Source: Peribacillus acanthi
GTDB taxonomy: Bacteria > Bacillota > Bacilli > Bacillales > DSM-1321
NCBI RefSeq assembly: GCF_003073175.1
Contig: NZ_QBBX01000005.1
Coordinates: 151,644-215,643, forward strand
Length of the DNA: 64,000 bases
Reading direction: 5' to 3'
Part shown: positions 44,717 to 54,502 of the stretch, piece by piece
How positions within the stretch are numbered: the first letter of the stretch is position 1
Layout: each line of letters opens with the position of its first letter
Position numbers and translations under genes: made by a program
Notes under the pieces: model-generated
Databases searched by the model: none
What the model saw: only the letters and a program-made list of their open reading frames with translations
Told to the model about the DNA's origin: nothing

Positions 44717-46000
44717 TTACATCATATCCTCCTCTTGGAAAGACTTAGTTCTCTTAAATTGCCATAATGCTACTGAGATAACAATAATAGAAAGAATCAT
44801 CGTTACAGCCGCCGCTTTACCATATTGCGCGCTAGTCATAGTGAGACGGTAAATCCAAGAGATTAAAATATCGGATCCCCCAGCATTTTGACCTGGTAGT
44901 GCAGGACCTCCGCCATTAAATAAGAAGATAACGTTAAAGTTATTGAAGTTAAATGTGTATTGCGTGATTAAGATTGGTGCAGTTGCATAAAGCACTAAGG
45001 GCAATGTAATTTTAAAGAACTTTTGCATCATGCTTGCACCATCTACTGTAGCAGCTTCATATAATTCATCTGGAATCGATTGAAGAACCCCAGTTGTCAT
45101 GGCGAAAACGAATGGGAATCCAAGCCATGTCTGAATCATAATCAAGGCAAAACGAGTCCACATTTCATTTGTCATCCAAGCCAATCCGTCTATCCCTAAC
45201 ATAGGTAGAACGGATTTATTGATGACTCCGAATGTTTCATTAAACATACCAGAGAAAATTAATACTGTAATAAAGGAAGGAACCGCCCATGGAAGAATTA
45301 ACATCGTCCGAATGATGGCCTTTCCTTTTAAATCTTTTTGATTAACTAAGATTGCAAGGAAAATTCCTAGAGAAATCTGAAGTGTTGTCGCTAAAAATGT
45401 CCATACGATTGTCCACCCTAGAACTCCAAAGAATGTTTTTCTCCAAATGTCCAATTTGAAAATATCCACGAAGTTTTGGAAGGCAACCCAATCCACTAAT
45501 TTCGCAGGTGGAGAATGGTATAAATCATAGTTTGTAAAAGCTAGCAATGCTACGAATAAAATCGGGAAAATCACCACAAAGATTAACAGGAAAAATCCTG
45601 GAGTAATCATTAAGTATGGAAAACCATTATCAATTAAGTTATGGTATTGCTCCCTAACAGAATGAAGACCCAATCCCATGTCGCGCTTTTTACCATTTTT
45701 ATAGGCATCCAATATACCTAATGAATATATGCCCAATCCTATCACTGTGATGATTAGGGCTATGATTCCGTCAATTAATAGGAAAATGGAATGATCCAGT
45801 CCTGCTATCTCACCTAATGTGAATAGACCCCAAAAGCCCATATTCAATGTATCAGCAAAAACAATGCCAAATGATGATGCCAAAACTAAAAAGATAAGTC
45901 CTTTAACGAATTGTTTATTATAAAACTGTCCGAATCCAGGTATGATGGATAGCAAAGCAGCGTTTCTTCCATGTTTAGTAGCAGTTTGTACAGCTTCCAT
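44717..46000 (-). CDS. mdxF: Maltodextrin ABC transporter permease MdxF/MalF
   Basis: A 427-residue permease of the MalF type with an extra N-terminal pair of helices (about 18-85; AALLSIIPGFGQFYNKQF is typical of Gram-positive MalF) and the EAA loop (DELYEAATVDGASMMQKFFKITLPL) around residue 320. Its promoter region or leader holds a MalR/cre-like palindrome (46093-46106). Confidence 0.93.
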   Translation of the reverse strand: MEAVQTATKHGRNAALLSIIPGFGQFYNKQFVKGLIFLVLASSFGIVFADTLNMGFWGLFTLGEIAGLDHSIFLLIDGIIALIITVIGLGIYSLGILDAYKNGKKRDMGLGLHSVREQYHNLIDNGFPYLMITPGFFLLIFVVIFPILFVALLAFTNYDLYHSPPAKLVDWVAFQNFVDIFKLDIWRKTFFGVLGWTIVWTFLATTLQISLGIFLAILVNQKDLKGKAIIRTMLILPWAVPSFITVLIFSGMFNETFGVINKSVLPMLGIDGLAWMTNEMWTRFALIMIQTWLGFPFVFAMTTGVLQSIPDELYEAATVDGASMMQKFFKITLPLVLYATAPILITQYTFNFNNFNVIFLFNGGGPALPGQNAGGSDILISWIYRLTMTSAQYGKAAAVTMILSIIVISVALWQFKRTKSFQEEDMM

Positions 46001-46092
46001 TAGGGCTTTTCGCCTCCCCTTTCTGCAAATAGGAGAAAGTTATAGTAGTAATTTTATATCGCAATTTGTATTCAAAAACTAAGAAAAGCTAG

Positions 46093-46106
46093 TGCAAACG
46101 TTTGCC
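46093..46106. promoter_or_regulatory. MalR/cre-like operator before mdxF
   Basis: TGCAAACGTTTGCC, a near-perfect palindrome (GCAAACGTTTGC), between mdxE and mdxF. Confidence 0.6.
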
Positions 46107-46187
46107 TAATTTTTCTATAAAAAACGGCTATATGCCGTATCTAAGTTGAAAAAAGTCTTCTTATACTTTGTGTCTATATATAAGGAT

Positions 46188-46220
46188 AGGCAATACCCTC
46201 CCTATCGGAAGGTATCGCCT
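46188..46220 (-). terminator. Stem-loop between mdxE and mdxF
   Basis: AGGCAATACC (46188-46197) and GGTATCGCCT (46211-46220), one G-U pair, without a strong T run. It is probably a partial terminator or 3' stabiliser that raises mdxE mRNA over mdxFG, as known for binding-protein genes of ABC importers. Confidence 0.5.
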
Positions 46221-46236
46221 TTACCTTTGTCACCCA

Positions 46237-47529
46237 TTATTTTGCTGGGTGGTTTGTTTCGATGTTTGTTTTGATTGTTTTAACTGCATCGTCAAGCGCC
46301 GCTTTTGGCTCAGCTTTTTGAGATGCTACAGTTTGAAGTGCAGAAGCCATTGGTCCCCAAACTTCAGCCATTTCTGGAATGTTTGGCATTGGAACTGCGT
46401 ATTGAGATTGTAATGCAACCGCTTTTGCACCTTCGTTATCAGCGATTACTGGATCTTCAACTAATGCCACGTTAGCAGGAATTTCTTGTACAGCTTGGAA
46501 ACGTGCTTTAGAGTTTTCGTCGTTTGTTAAGTGCTCGATTAACTTAGTTGCCCAATAAGGACTTTTCGTAAATTGAGTCACGTGCCATCCTTTAACACCC
46601 ATGAATGTTTTTACAGGCTCACCATTTGGAAGCTTAGGTAGTGCTGAAACTCCAATATCAATTCCTGCATCTTTCATTCCTTGGAATGCCCAAGGTCCGT
46701 TCATAACAGAAGCCGCTTTACCTTCGTTAAATAGTCCGTCCATTGCAGCTCCACCAGTTTCACCGATGATACCCTTAGGGAATAGACCTTCTTTGTACCA
46801 TTTTTGAATATAAGCAGTACCTTCAACAGCACCGTCGTTGCTTAATCCTACGTCATCACGGTCTAGAGCACCGTCTTTTTCATTGAAAACATATCCGCCC
46901 ATACCAGCGATTGGACCATGCGCGAAGTAGAAGTTATCCCATAGAGCAAGGAAACCGTAGTTACCACCCTTAGTGAAATCTTTAGAGAAAGTATAAAGCT
47001 CATCCATTGTTTCAGGAGCTTTTTCCATTAATGCTTTGTTGTAGATAAATACAGGTGTTTCAGTAGCTTTTGGAAGACCATAAAGCTTTCCATCATACAT
47101 TTGTGCAGTTACAGAAGAATCACTGTATGTTTTTAATACTTCGTCTTCTACTTTAATTTCTTGGATAAGACCTTCTGTAACAACTTGACCGATTTGGTCA
47201 TGTGGAAGTGTTACAACGTCTGGTGCATTTCCAGTAGGTCCATCTAGACGTAATTGATCACGGATTTTATCAGCCATGTTCAACTCTTTGAATTCAACTT
47301 TGATTCCATATTCTTCTTCGAAAGACTTGATAGCAGCAGGTAACCAATCCTTACTCTTATCTTTGTCTTCCCAAACTACAAGTTTCTCTGGTTTTGGCTC
47401 TTCAGCTGTTTGCTCTGTGCCCTTTTCACCTTCAGCAGGCTTTTGCTCTGCTTCACGTTTAGGACCACAAGCTGCAAGCATACCTACTAAAAGGACAAGC
47501 ATCAATAGCATTGATAAAGCTTTTTTCAT
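46237..47529 (-). CDS. mdxE: Maltodextrin-binding lipoprotein MdxE
   Basis: A 430-residue extracellular solute-binding protein (family 1). Start chosen at 47529 (MKKALSMLLML) with GGGAGGGTC upstream; an ATG 24 bases earlier lacks a site. Lipobox L-A-A-C with the lipidated cysteine near residue 21, then a Glu/Lys/Pro-rich linker and the MalE-like fold (KLVVWEDKDK, FEEEYGIKVEF, VMNGPWAFQGM). It hands maltodextrins to MdxF-MdxG. Confidence 0.93.
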   Translation of the reverse strand: MKKALSMLLMLVLLVGMLAACGPKREAEQKPAEGEKGTEQTAEEPKPEKLVVWEDKDKSKDWLPAAIKSFEEEYGIKVEFKELNMADKIRDQLRLDGPTGNAPDVVTLPHDQIGQVVTEGLIQEIKVEDEVLKTYSDSSVTAQMYDGKLYGLPKATETPVFIYNKALMEKAPETMDELYTFSKDFTKGGNYGFLALWDNFYFAHGPIAGMGGYVFNEKDGALDRDDVGLSNDGAVEGTAYIQKWYKEGLFPKGIIGETGGAAMDGLFNEGKAASVMNGPWAFQGMKDAGIDIGVSALPKLPNGEPVKTFMGVKGWHVTQFTKSPYWATKLIEHLTNDENSKARFQAVQEIPANVALVEDPVIADNEGAKAVALQSQYAVPMPNIPEMAEVWGPMASALQTVASQKAEPKAALDDAVKTIKTNIETNHPAK

Positions 47530-47571
47530 AATTGACCCTCCCGATATATCCATACAAAAATTTTTATTCTA

Positions 47572-47585
47572 TACAACCGTTTGCA
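47572..47585. promoter_or_regulatory. Operator 1 (mdxE promoter)
   Basis: Minus-strand TGCAAACGGTTGTA, one base from the cre pattern TGnAAnCGnTnnCA, lying between the -35 and -10 of mdxE. Confidence 0.6.
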
Positions 47586-47609
47586 CAAAACTGCAAAAAT
47601 TGTCGAAAA

Positions 47610-47623
47610 TGAAAACGGTACCA
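47610..47623. promoter_or_regulatory. Operator 2
   Basis: Plus-strand TGAAAACGGTACCA, a full match to TGnAAnCGnTnnCA, upstream of the mdxE promoter. Confidence 0.55.
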
Positions 47624-47711
47624 ATACAGGACAAAAAAATAAATCCTACTGAATTGCACTATTTATGTATTAGGTAATCCTTTTTTCATTCTAAATTCAT
47701 GACTCGCTTTA

Positions 47712-47725
47712 TGAAACCGATTGCA
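47712..47725. promoter_or_regulatory. Operator 3
   Basis: Plus-strand TGAAACCGATTGCA, a full match to TGnAAnCGnTnnCA. Confidence 0.55.
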
Positions 47726-47986
47726 CAATTTCTATTACCTATTATACTTGCTTTCGATTCTTTTACAACAACTTTTTTATGACAAGGTTTGCCAGGTAAT
47801 ACTATCCTCTTTTCTGTCATACCATATTACGGTTGAATAAACGGGGTGCATTTGTTAATCTGAATGATAGTTTTAATTGGAAGAATTTGATCAAGTGGAA
47901 AATTGAATTTAAGGAATAAAAGACATTTCTATACTCTATTATCTTCTATCTTAAGCTTGATTTAATCTAAATTTTTCATACTTTCG

Positions 47987-48000
47987 TGCAAACGATTGCA
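47987..48000. promoter_or_regulatory. Operator 4 (neopullulanase leader)
   Basis: TGCAAACGATTGCA, full match to the cre pattern, 26 bases upstream of the start codon. Confidence 0.65.
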
Positions 48001-48026
48001 AAATAATTTGAAGGAGTGGATATTGG

Positions 48027-49799
48027 ATGGAACTATCTGCAATTTTTCATAGACCAGGCCATAATTTTTCATTTATAACAGATGAGAATACACTTGGAAT
48101 ACGCATTCGAACAAAAAAAGATGATGTCGATAAAATTGAACTTCTTCACGGTGATCCATACATTTGGGAAGATGGCCATTGGGCTTTTCAACGCCAATCT
48201 ATGGAATGGTCTGCAACTGATGGGATCTTTGATTATTGGGAAATTCAAATTAACCCTCCTCACCGTCGCCTAAGATACGGTTTTCAACTTCACAGCAAGG
48301 GTGAAACGATTGTTTATACTGAAAAAGGATTTTACCATGAAGCCATAATGGATAGTGGCTATTATTTCTGCCATCCATATCTTCATGCTTCTGAATTATT
48401 CCAAGCTCCAAAATGGGTGAAAGAAGCTAGATGGTATCAAATCTTCCCTGAACGCTTCGCCAACGGTAATCCTGCCATCGATCCAGAAGGTGCCTTACCT
48501 TGGGGAAGTGCAGAACCTTCTAAGACCAATTTCTTTGGGGGTGACTTTGAAGGAATTATTAATCAACTAGATTATTTAGCTGAATTGGGGATAAACGGTA
48601 TTTATTTTACTCCTTTTTTCAAGGCACATTCCAACCATAAATACGATACCATTGACTACATGGAAATCGACCCACAATTTGGTTCTAAAGAAGATTTGAA
48701 AAGACTTGTTCAAGAGTGTCATAATCGAGGAATTAAAGTAATGCTCGATGCCGTTTTCAATCATAGTGGCTTATTTTTCCCTCCATTCCAAGACTTATTA
48801 AAAAATGGTGAGAAGTCCCCATACAAAGATTGGTTCCATCCACATAGTTTGCCTTTAAAAGGCGGAGAGCGCCCAAACTATGAAACATTTGCATTCGTAG
48901 ATGCAATGCCAAAATTCAATACTCAAAATCCTGATGTAAAAAAATACTTATTGGATGTAGCTTCATACTGGATAAAAGAGTTCGATATCGATGGTTGGCG
49001 TCTCGATGTTGCAAATGAAGTGGACCATCAATTTTGGAGAGAATTTCGAACGATAGTAAAAAAAGAAAAAGAAGATTTATATATTCTAGGTGAAATATGG
49101 CACGATTCCATGCCATGGTTACAGGGAGATCAATTCGATGCCGTCATGAATTATCCATTTACAACAAATGTTTTGAACTTATTGGCTAAACAAAACATCA
49201 ATGCTCAACAATTCATGAATGCAATGACAGCTGTAATCCAAAGCTACCCTAAATACGTTATGGATTACACTTTCAACCTAGTAGGAAGTCACGACACTCC
49301 ACGAATCATGACAGAGTGTAATGAAGATATTAATCGAGTGAAATTAATTTATACGCTACTTTATACATTTATGGGCTCGCCTTGTATGTATTACGGAGAT
49401 GAAATCGGGATGACAGGTGAACAAGATCCCGGTTGTCGAAAATGTATGGAATGGGATCTAAGTAAACAAAACCTTAATCTTTTAGGGCACGTCAAGAAAT
49501 TAATCGAATTAAGAAAGTCGGAGAAATTGCTAGCGAATGAAGGAAGATTTCAGTTTTTAAATCGTATTACATCTGACATCGTAGCCTTCAAGAAATTCCA
49601 AGATGATCGAAATGTATTTGTCTTAATCAATCCTACTAATCAAGAACAGACTTTTGAACTACCTCTACCTAAGAAGGGAATTGTAGTTAAAAACCTTTGG
49701 ACAGAAGAAGAACTTGCACTAGAATCCTCTTCTGTTCAAGTTCAGCTTGGACCATACGGGTTCAATATCTTAGCCTTCCAAGATTCAAATGTCGTATAA
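48027..49799 (+). CDS. Neopullulanase / cyclomaltodextrinase (GH13_20)
   Basis: A 590-residue GH13 enzyme with an N-terminal CBM34-type domain (about 1-125), the arrangement of maltogenic amylase, neopullulanase and cyclomaltodextrinase. Catalytic residues: D327 (DGWRLDVANEVD), E356 (ILGEIWHDS) and D423 (VGSHDTPRI). No signal peptide, so cytoplasmic. It would degrade imported maltodextrins, branched fragments or cyclodextrins. Divergent from mdxE and sharing its operators; B. subtilis YvdF is the counterpart. RBS GAAGGAG. Confidence 0.92.
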   Translation: MELSAIFHRPGHNFSFITDENTLGIRIRTKKDDVDKIELLHGDPYIWEDGHWAFQRQSMEWSATDGIFDYWEIQINPPHRRLRYGFQLHSKGETIVYTEKGFYHEAIMDSGYYFCHPYLHASELFQAPKWVKEARWYQIFPERFANGNPAIDPEGALPWGSAEPSKTNFFGGDFEGIINQLDYLAELGINGIYFTPFFKAHSNHKYDTIDYMEIDPQFGSKEDLKRLVQECHNRGIKVMLDAVFNHSGLFFPPFQDLLKNGEKSPYKDWFHPHSLPLKGGERPNYETFAFVDAMPKFNTQNPDVKKYLLDVASYWIKEFDIDGWRLDVANEVDHQFWREFRTIVKKEKEDLYILGEIWHDSMPWLQGDQFDAVMNYPFTTNVLNLLAKQNINAQQFMNAMTAVIQSYPKYVMDYTFNLVGSHDTPRIMTECNEDINRVKLIYTLLYTFMGSPCMYYGDEIGMTGEQDPGCRKCMEWDLSKQNLNLLGHVKKLIELRKSEKLLANEGRFQFLNRITSDIVAFKKFQDDRNVFVLINPTNQEQTFELPLPKKGIVVKNLWTEEELALESSSVQVQLGPYGFNILAFQDSNVV

Positions 49800-49815
49800 T
49801 CTTTTCTTTTAGGCC

Positions 49816-49843
49816 GACCCCACTCTATATTTAGAGCGGGGTC
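49816..49843 (+). terminator. Terminator of the neopullulanase gene
   Basis: GACCCCACTCT (49816-49826) with AGAGCGGGGTC (49833-49843), one mismatch; weak T tract. Confidence 0.6.
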
Positions 49844-49887
49844 AAACCTTATATTATTTATCCTACTAGATTAATAGGAGTACCAAT

Positions 49888-51234
49888 ATGTCTAAATCTA
49901 CTAAAAAATTGACTTTATTTGCCCTCACCTGGCCATTGTTCATTGAACTCTTCCTACATATGCTCATGGGAAATGCAGACACATTGATGCTAAGTCAATA
50001 TTCAGATCAATCCGTTGCTGCAGTCGGAGTGTCCAATCAGATTCTATCATTAGTGATCGTGATGTTTGGCTTTATTGCTACCGGAACTGCCATTTTAGTG
50101 GCACAAAATCTTGGTGCTAAAAACGAACTGACAGCTGCACAGATTGCAGTAGTCTCGCTAGTAGTCAATTTGGTTTTTGGCCTTGTATTAAGTGCTATTA
50201 TCTTTTTCACAAGTGACTTTTTATTACAATTTATGGATTTACCTAGGGAGTTATTATCTGAGGCAGATTCCTATCTCATCATAGTTGGAGGATTTTCCTT
50301 CGTTCAAGCCTTGATTATGACTGCAGGGGCAATCATTAGAAGCTACGGTCACACTAAAGATGCTATGTATGTCACAATCGGAATGAATATCCTGAACGTT
50401 ATCGGGAATTATTTGTTCATTTTTGGCCCTTTTGGCTTCCCTATTTTAGGAGTGGAAGGCGTAGCTATTTCCACAACAGTTAGCCGTCTAGTTGGATTTA
50501 TTGCCATCATGGTTTTATTAGTCAAGCGTGTGCCAACCAAATTACCTTTTAATCAATTTTGGAAGATGCCCATCCAACACATTAAGGATTTATTAAAGAT
50601 CGGTATTCCATCTGCAGGTGAACATCTATCCTATAATGGTTCACAGATGGTCATTACTTTCTTTATCACGATGCTTGGAACCAATGCATTAACGACAAAG
50701 GTTTATGCACAAAATCTAATGATGTTTATTTTCTTATTTGGAGTTGCAATTAGCCAAGGAACCCAAATTTTGATAGGTCATCAAATTGGTGCAAGGAAAT
50801 ATGAAGAAGCCTATTCCCGTTGCATAAAAAGCTTAAAGCTAGCACTTTGTATTACACTTGGGGCTTCCCTTCTTTTTTCCCTTTTCTCAAAACAATTATT
50901 ATCTATTTTCACTTCCAACGAGTCGATCATTGCTGTTGGAAGTACATTGATTTGGCTAACATTAATACTTGAACCTGGTAGGACATTCAATCTAGTTATC
51001 ATCAATTCATTAAGGGCAACTGGTGATGTGAAATTCCCTGTTTACATGGGAATCCTCTCTATGTGGGGAATAAGCGTAACGCTTTCCTATGTACTTGGAA
51101 TATACTTCGGTTTAGGACTAGTGGGAATCTGGATTGCATTTGCTGCAGATGAATGGTTCCGTGGCCTGCTAATGTTATGGCGTTGGAAATCAAAAGTTTG
51201 GATGCGAAAAGGGTTTGTTTCACATCAAGAGTAA
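49888..51234 (+). CDS. MATE-family efflux transporter
   Basis: A 448-residue multidrug and toxic compound extrusion protein of about 12 helices in two homologous halves. It opens with LTLFALTWPLFIELFLH and NADTLMLSQYSDQSVAAVG, the usual MATE N-terminus, and has a second copy of the pattern near residue 245 (GIPSAGEHLSYNGSQMV). Likely drug:Na+ or drug:H+ antiporter in the membrane. Substrate unknown. RBS TAGGAG; monocistronic or with the VOC gene 84 bases on. Confidence 0.9.
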   Translation: MSKSTKKLTLFALTWPLFIELFLHMLMGNADTLMLSQYSDQSVAAVGVSNQILSLVIVMFGFIATGTAILVAQNLGAKNELTAAQIAVVSLVVNLVFGLVLSAIIFFTSDFLLQFMDLPRELLSEADSYLIIVGGFSFVQALIMTAGAIIRSYGHTKDAMYVTIGMNILNVIGNYLFIFGPFGFPILGVEGVAISTTVSRLVGFIAIMVLLVKRVPTKLPFNQFWKMPIQHIKDLLKIGIPSAGEHLSYNGSQMVITFFITMLGTNALTTKVYAQNLMMFIFLFGVAISQGTQILIGHQIGARKYEEAYSRCIKSLKLALCITLGASLLFSLFSKQLLSIFTSNESIIAVGSTLIWLTLILEPGRTFNLVIINSLRATGDVKFPVYMGILSMWGISVTLSYVLGIYFGLGLVGIWIAFAADEWFRGLLMLWRWKSKVWMRKGFVSHQE

Positions 51235-51318
51235 AGTCTATGGTAAAAGTTGCTAGTTTCTAACTGCTCATTTATATTAAAATTAAATAAAACTTTTCAC
51301 CCAAAAGGAGAAGTACAA

Positions 51319-51690
51319 ATGAAACTAGGAGCATTTTCAGTAAGTTTAAATGTAAAAGACATTAATATTTCCAAGTCATTTTACGAAAAACTAGGATTTC
51401 AAGCTTTTGGTGGTGACATAAATCAAAATTGGCTTATTATGAAGAATGAGAATTGTATTATTGGGTTATTTCAAGGAATGTTTGAAAAGAACATTCTAAC
51501 CTTTAATCCAGGATGGAATGAAAATGCTGAAAATCTCGAAGCGTTTACGGATATTCGAGACATTCAAAAACAACTCAAGGCTGAAGGAATAAAAATGCTC
51601 ACTGAAACTGATGAAGCATCTAAGGGACCAGCACATTTTGTCATTGAAGATCCAGACGGGAATCAAATTCTTGTAGATCAACATCGATAA
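51319..51690 (+). CDS. VOC-family (glyoxalase/bleomycin-resistance-like) protein
   Basis: A 123-residue vicinal-oxygen-chelate protein. ATG at 51319 (MKLGAFSVSLNVKDINISKS) after AAAGGAG. Two beta-alpha-beta-beta-beta units are visible (ISKSFYEKLGF, and KGPAHFVIEDPDGNQILVDQH). It ends with the metal-ligand type E/D-x-D-GN motif. Possible role as isomerase, dioxygenase or drug binder; unknown. Confidence 0.8.
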   Translation: MKLGAFSVSLNVKDINISKSFYEKLGFQAFGGDINQNWLIMKNENCIIGLFQGMFEKNILTFNPGWNENAENLEAFTDIRDIQKQLKAEGIKMLTETDEASKGPAHFVIEDPDGNQILVDQHR

Positions 51691-51748
51691 AAATGAGAAG
51701 CTACCGGAACCTTCCTTTAACTATTCTCAAGTAGGCTTTTCAAAAGCA

Positions 51749-51787
51749 AAAAGCAGTGTGATTTCCCGTTTGAAATCCACTGCTTTT
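51749..51787. terminator. Bidirectional terminator between VOC gene and asnO
   Basis: AAAAGCAGTG / CACTGCTTTT with an inner GATTTC / GAAATC stem, between convergent genes. Confidence 0.75.
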
Positions 51788-51865
51788 ACACTTGTATTTG
51801 TATGCTATTTCATTGTAGTACTTGAATAGGATGACAGTTTACCATAAAAGGCAACCTCTTTACTA

Positions 51866-53716
51866 TTACGATTCAATTAAACTAATATTGTAATCTTCGA
51901 ACCATACATGAATCTGACCAAGATGTGCTAATAGTTGAGGTCCTGTCATCAATTGACCAAACCACGGGACTGTAAAGGCAGATCCTCCACTTTGGATAAT
52001 ATCATCTAGTTGTGTTCGGTCAAAAAATTCATGAAGTGCTGAATTTTTGTCCTTCAAACACTCTTGAAGCCAATTTTTTATTTTATTCGTGTAAGCTGGA
52101 TTATGGGTTTTTGGATAGGGGCTCTTTTTACGGTACAATACTTCATTAGGTAAAGTTCCTTCTAAGGCTTTTCGTAATAATCCCTTTTCCCTGTGCCCTG
52201 TCATTTTCATCTCCCATGGAACATTCCATAGATATTCAACTAATCTATGATCAGCAAAAGGAACACGAACTTCTAAACTTGCTCCCATACTCATTCTGTC
52301 TTTTCGATCCAATAGAGTTGTCATAAACCAAACCATATTTAAATAGAATAGTTCTCTTCTTCTAGCTTCTTCCTTCGACTCTCCCTCAAGTTGTGGAGTC
52401 TCTAGAACACTCTCACGGTATTTTGACTGAACATATTCTTCTAGGTTCAGTTTATTTCTCCATGATTCTTTTAATAATTGGGAACGAAGCGAAGTGGAAC
52501 GCATCCAAGGAAATCCGTCTCTATTCAAATCATCCGCACGATGAAACCATGGATACCCACCGAAAATTTCATCCGCACATTCACCTGATAGCCCGACGAC
52601 AAAGTTTTGTTTTATTTCCTTACAGAACCAAAGCAAAGAGGAATCAACATCGGCCATTCCTGGCAAATCCTTCACGTGAACCGATTCGACTAAATAATCT
52701 GCTAGCTGTTCCTGTGAAATTACACAGTTGTGATGAATGGTTTCAAACGTATCTGTCATTTTCTTAATCCAAGGTCCATCTGAATTTGGTTGAAATTCGC
52801 TTTCTTTAAAAAATTGATCATTACCTTCATAGTCAATGGAATACGTGTGAAGCGCAGACTTCCCATCACGTTTATAAGCATTTGCTGCAATAGCTGTAAT
52901 CGCGCTTGAATCAACGCCACCTGAAAGAAATGTACATAAAGGGACATCAGAAACGAGCTGACGAGTTACTGCATCATGTACTAATTCTCTTACATTCAAA
53001 GTCGTTTCTTCTAGGCTATCAGTATGTGCTCGACTTTTCACATTCCAATACCGCCAAATTTTCAATCCCTCTTTAGAAAAACGCAAACAATGTCCTGGTC
53101 TCAATTCCTCGATACCAGAAAATATGCCCGTACCAGGCGACCTAGATGGTCCAAGACCAAAGACTTCTGCCAATCCTTCTCTATCAATGGCTGTCTTCAT
53201 TTCTGGATGAGCAAGAATACTCTTTAACTCTGAACCAAATATTATACCATTCTTCAGTTTTGCATAAAACAACGGCTTTACCCCAAGGCGGTCCCGCCCG
53301 ATAAACATCTGCTTTTCCTTTTCATCCCACACAGCAAAGGCGAATATCCCATTAAAAAAATCCACGCACTTTTCTTTCCATTCAATATACGAAGTTAGTA
53401 AAACTTCAGTGTCAGAATGACCTTTAAAAGAATATCCTTTTAATAATAGCTCTTTTCGTATGTCCTCGGTGTTGTACAACTCTCCGTTATAACAAACCGT
53501 ATAACGATTGCTAAGCTTTTCGATGGTCATTGGCTGTCTTCCACCGATTGGATCTACGACTGTGAGCCGTTTATGTCCAAAACATGCATGAGTATCTGTC
53601 CATACGTTGCTATCATCTGGTCCACGGCGCTTTAACGTTTCGGTCATCTTCTCAACAATTTGTCTCTCATTACCAACATTCCGAGTAAAATCTACCCAGC
53701 CAGTTATTCCGCACAT
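51866..53716 (-). CDS. asnO: Asparagine synthase (glutamine-hydrolysing)
   Basis: A 616-residue enzyme forming asparagine from aspartate, glutamine and ATP. The ATG at 53716 makes Cys the second residue (MCGITGWVDF), the required N-terminal nucleophile after Met removal; the upstream frame extension is therefore wrong. N-terminal class II amidotransferase (about 2-190), then a synthetase domain with the PP-loop LSGGVDSSAI. Length and place beside yisN match B. subtilis asnO (yisO), the sporulation-linked paralogue. Confidence 0.92.
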   Translation of the reverse strand: MCGITGWVDFTRNVGNERQIVEKMTETLKRRGPDDSNVWTDTHACFGHKRLTVVDPIGGRQPMTIEKLSNRYTVCYNGELYNTEDIRKELLLKGYSFKGHSDTEVLLTSYIEWKEKCVDFFNGIFAFAVWDEKEKQMFIGRDRLGVKPLFYAKLKNGIIFGSELKSILAHPEMKTAIDREGLAEVFGLGPSRSPGTGIFSGIEELRPGHCLRFSKEGLKIWRYWNVKSRAHTDSLEETTLNVRELVHDAVTRQLVSDVPLCTFLSGGVDSSAITAIAANAYKRDGKSALHTYSIDYEGNDQFFKESEFQPNSDGPWIKKMTDTFETIHHNCVISQEQLADYLVESVHVKDLPGMADVDSSLLWFCKEIKQNFVVGLSGECADEIFGGYPWFHRADDLNRDGFPWMRSTSLRSQLLKESWRNKLNLEEYVQSKYRESVLETPQLEGESKEEARRRELFYLNMVWFMTTLLDRKDRMSMGASLEVRVPFADHRLVEYLWNVPWEMKMTGHREKGLLRKALEGTLPNEVLYRKKSPYPKTHNPAYTNKIKNWLQECLKDKNSALHEFFDRTQLDDIIQSGGSAFTVPWFGQLMTGPQLLAHLGQIHVWFEDYNISLIES

Positions 53717-53938
53717 GTTATTCATCCTCTCTCTATCCAAAACGTAAAGCATGTTTACAAGTCAATCCCTGCATGTAAGATAGCCTATGCATGAATCGTT
53801 TAATTGGTTAATTGTCCTATCTTTGTAAAGGGGGAAGTTATTTCGAGAACACAAAACGCAAGAAGGAATCGCCTCATGTATGATTTGTGTACAATATGTC
53901 AAAAAAGTAGGTGAGGCAATCCATATGGAGGTACAATT

Positions 53939-54502
53939 ATGAATCAGCAGCAGAGAATTAAATTAATCAGCCATCAATCCCGTGCCTATAACGAAGGGAT
54001 TGTAGAATATATCAATTCTCAGTGGGTATTTTTTAACGATGAAACCGATGAGGCTTCACCTCTTGAAGAATTCATCAATCAGGAGGTGGAATTATATAGA
54101 GGAAATCGGTGGCGAAGTGGAATATTGCTTGATGATGGAGGAGTAAAACTATCAAAAGAAATCGTTTATTTGTTCGACCAAGAGGAAGTGAAAATTAGGA
54201 AGCATGTACAATTTTCTTTTGGAAGATTACTCGAAGAGTTGCATGATGATTCATTTTTTCAATTTATCATGACATTGAACTCACTTGATTTTTCAATTTA
54301 TGATTGTATATACGGCTACAACCAGCTTACCTTTTTACGCGAACAAAAAAATAAATCAGGAGTCAATTTTTTCATCTTCGATAATGGAGAAACCATTTGC
54401 TCCGTCCAACATCATTTTGTTTACTCCACCAATGCGCATGACCGGTTTGAATTCACTTTGAATACTGGAAAACGCATAGTCATCGAAAAATTAAATAAAT
54501 AA
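53939..54502 (+). CDS. yisN: YisN-like protein (DUF2777)
   Basis: A 187-residue soluble protein without membrane segments or known catalytic motif, divergent from asnO as yisN is in B. subtilis. I believe it belongs to DUF2777, a Bacillaceae family. The N-terminal half resembles a small beta-barrel (SRAYNEGIVEYINSQWVFF, VELYRGNRWRSGILL), the rest is alpha/beta. A ribosome site (GGAGGTAC) precedes the ATG. Function unknown. Confidence 0.6.
   Translation: MNQQQRIKLISHQSRAYNEGIVEYINSQWVFFNDETDEASPLEEFINQEVELYRGNRWRSGILLDDGGVKLSKEIVYLFDQEEVKIRKHVQFSFGRLLEELHDDSFFQFIMTLNSLDFSIYDCIYGYNQLTFLREQKNKSGVNFFIFDNGETICSVQHHFVYSTNAHDRFEFTLNTGKRIVIEKLNK

Larger units (their letters stand above)
47530..48026. 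promoter_or_regulatory. Divergent control region of mdxE and the neopullulanase
   Basis: About 500 bases holding four CcpA/MalR-type operators, listed separately, and both promoters. On the minus strand TTGCAG (47596-47591) and TATAGA (47573-47568), 17 apart, enclose the first operator. On the plus strand TTGATT near 47958 precedes the fourth operator. There is no gene in it. Confidence 0.6.
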
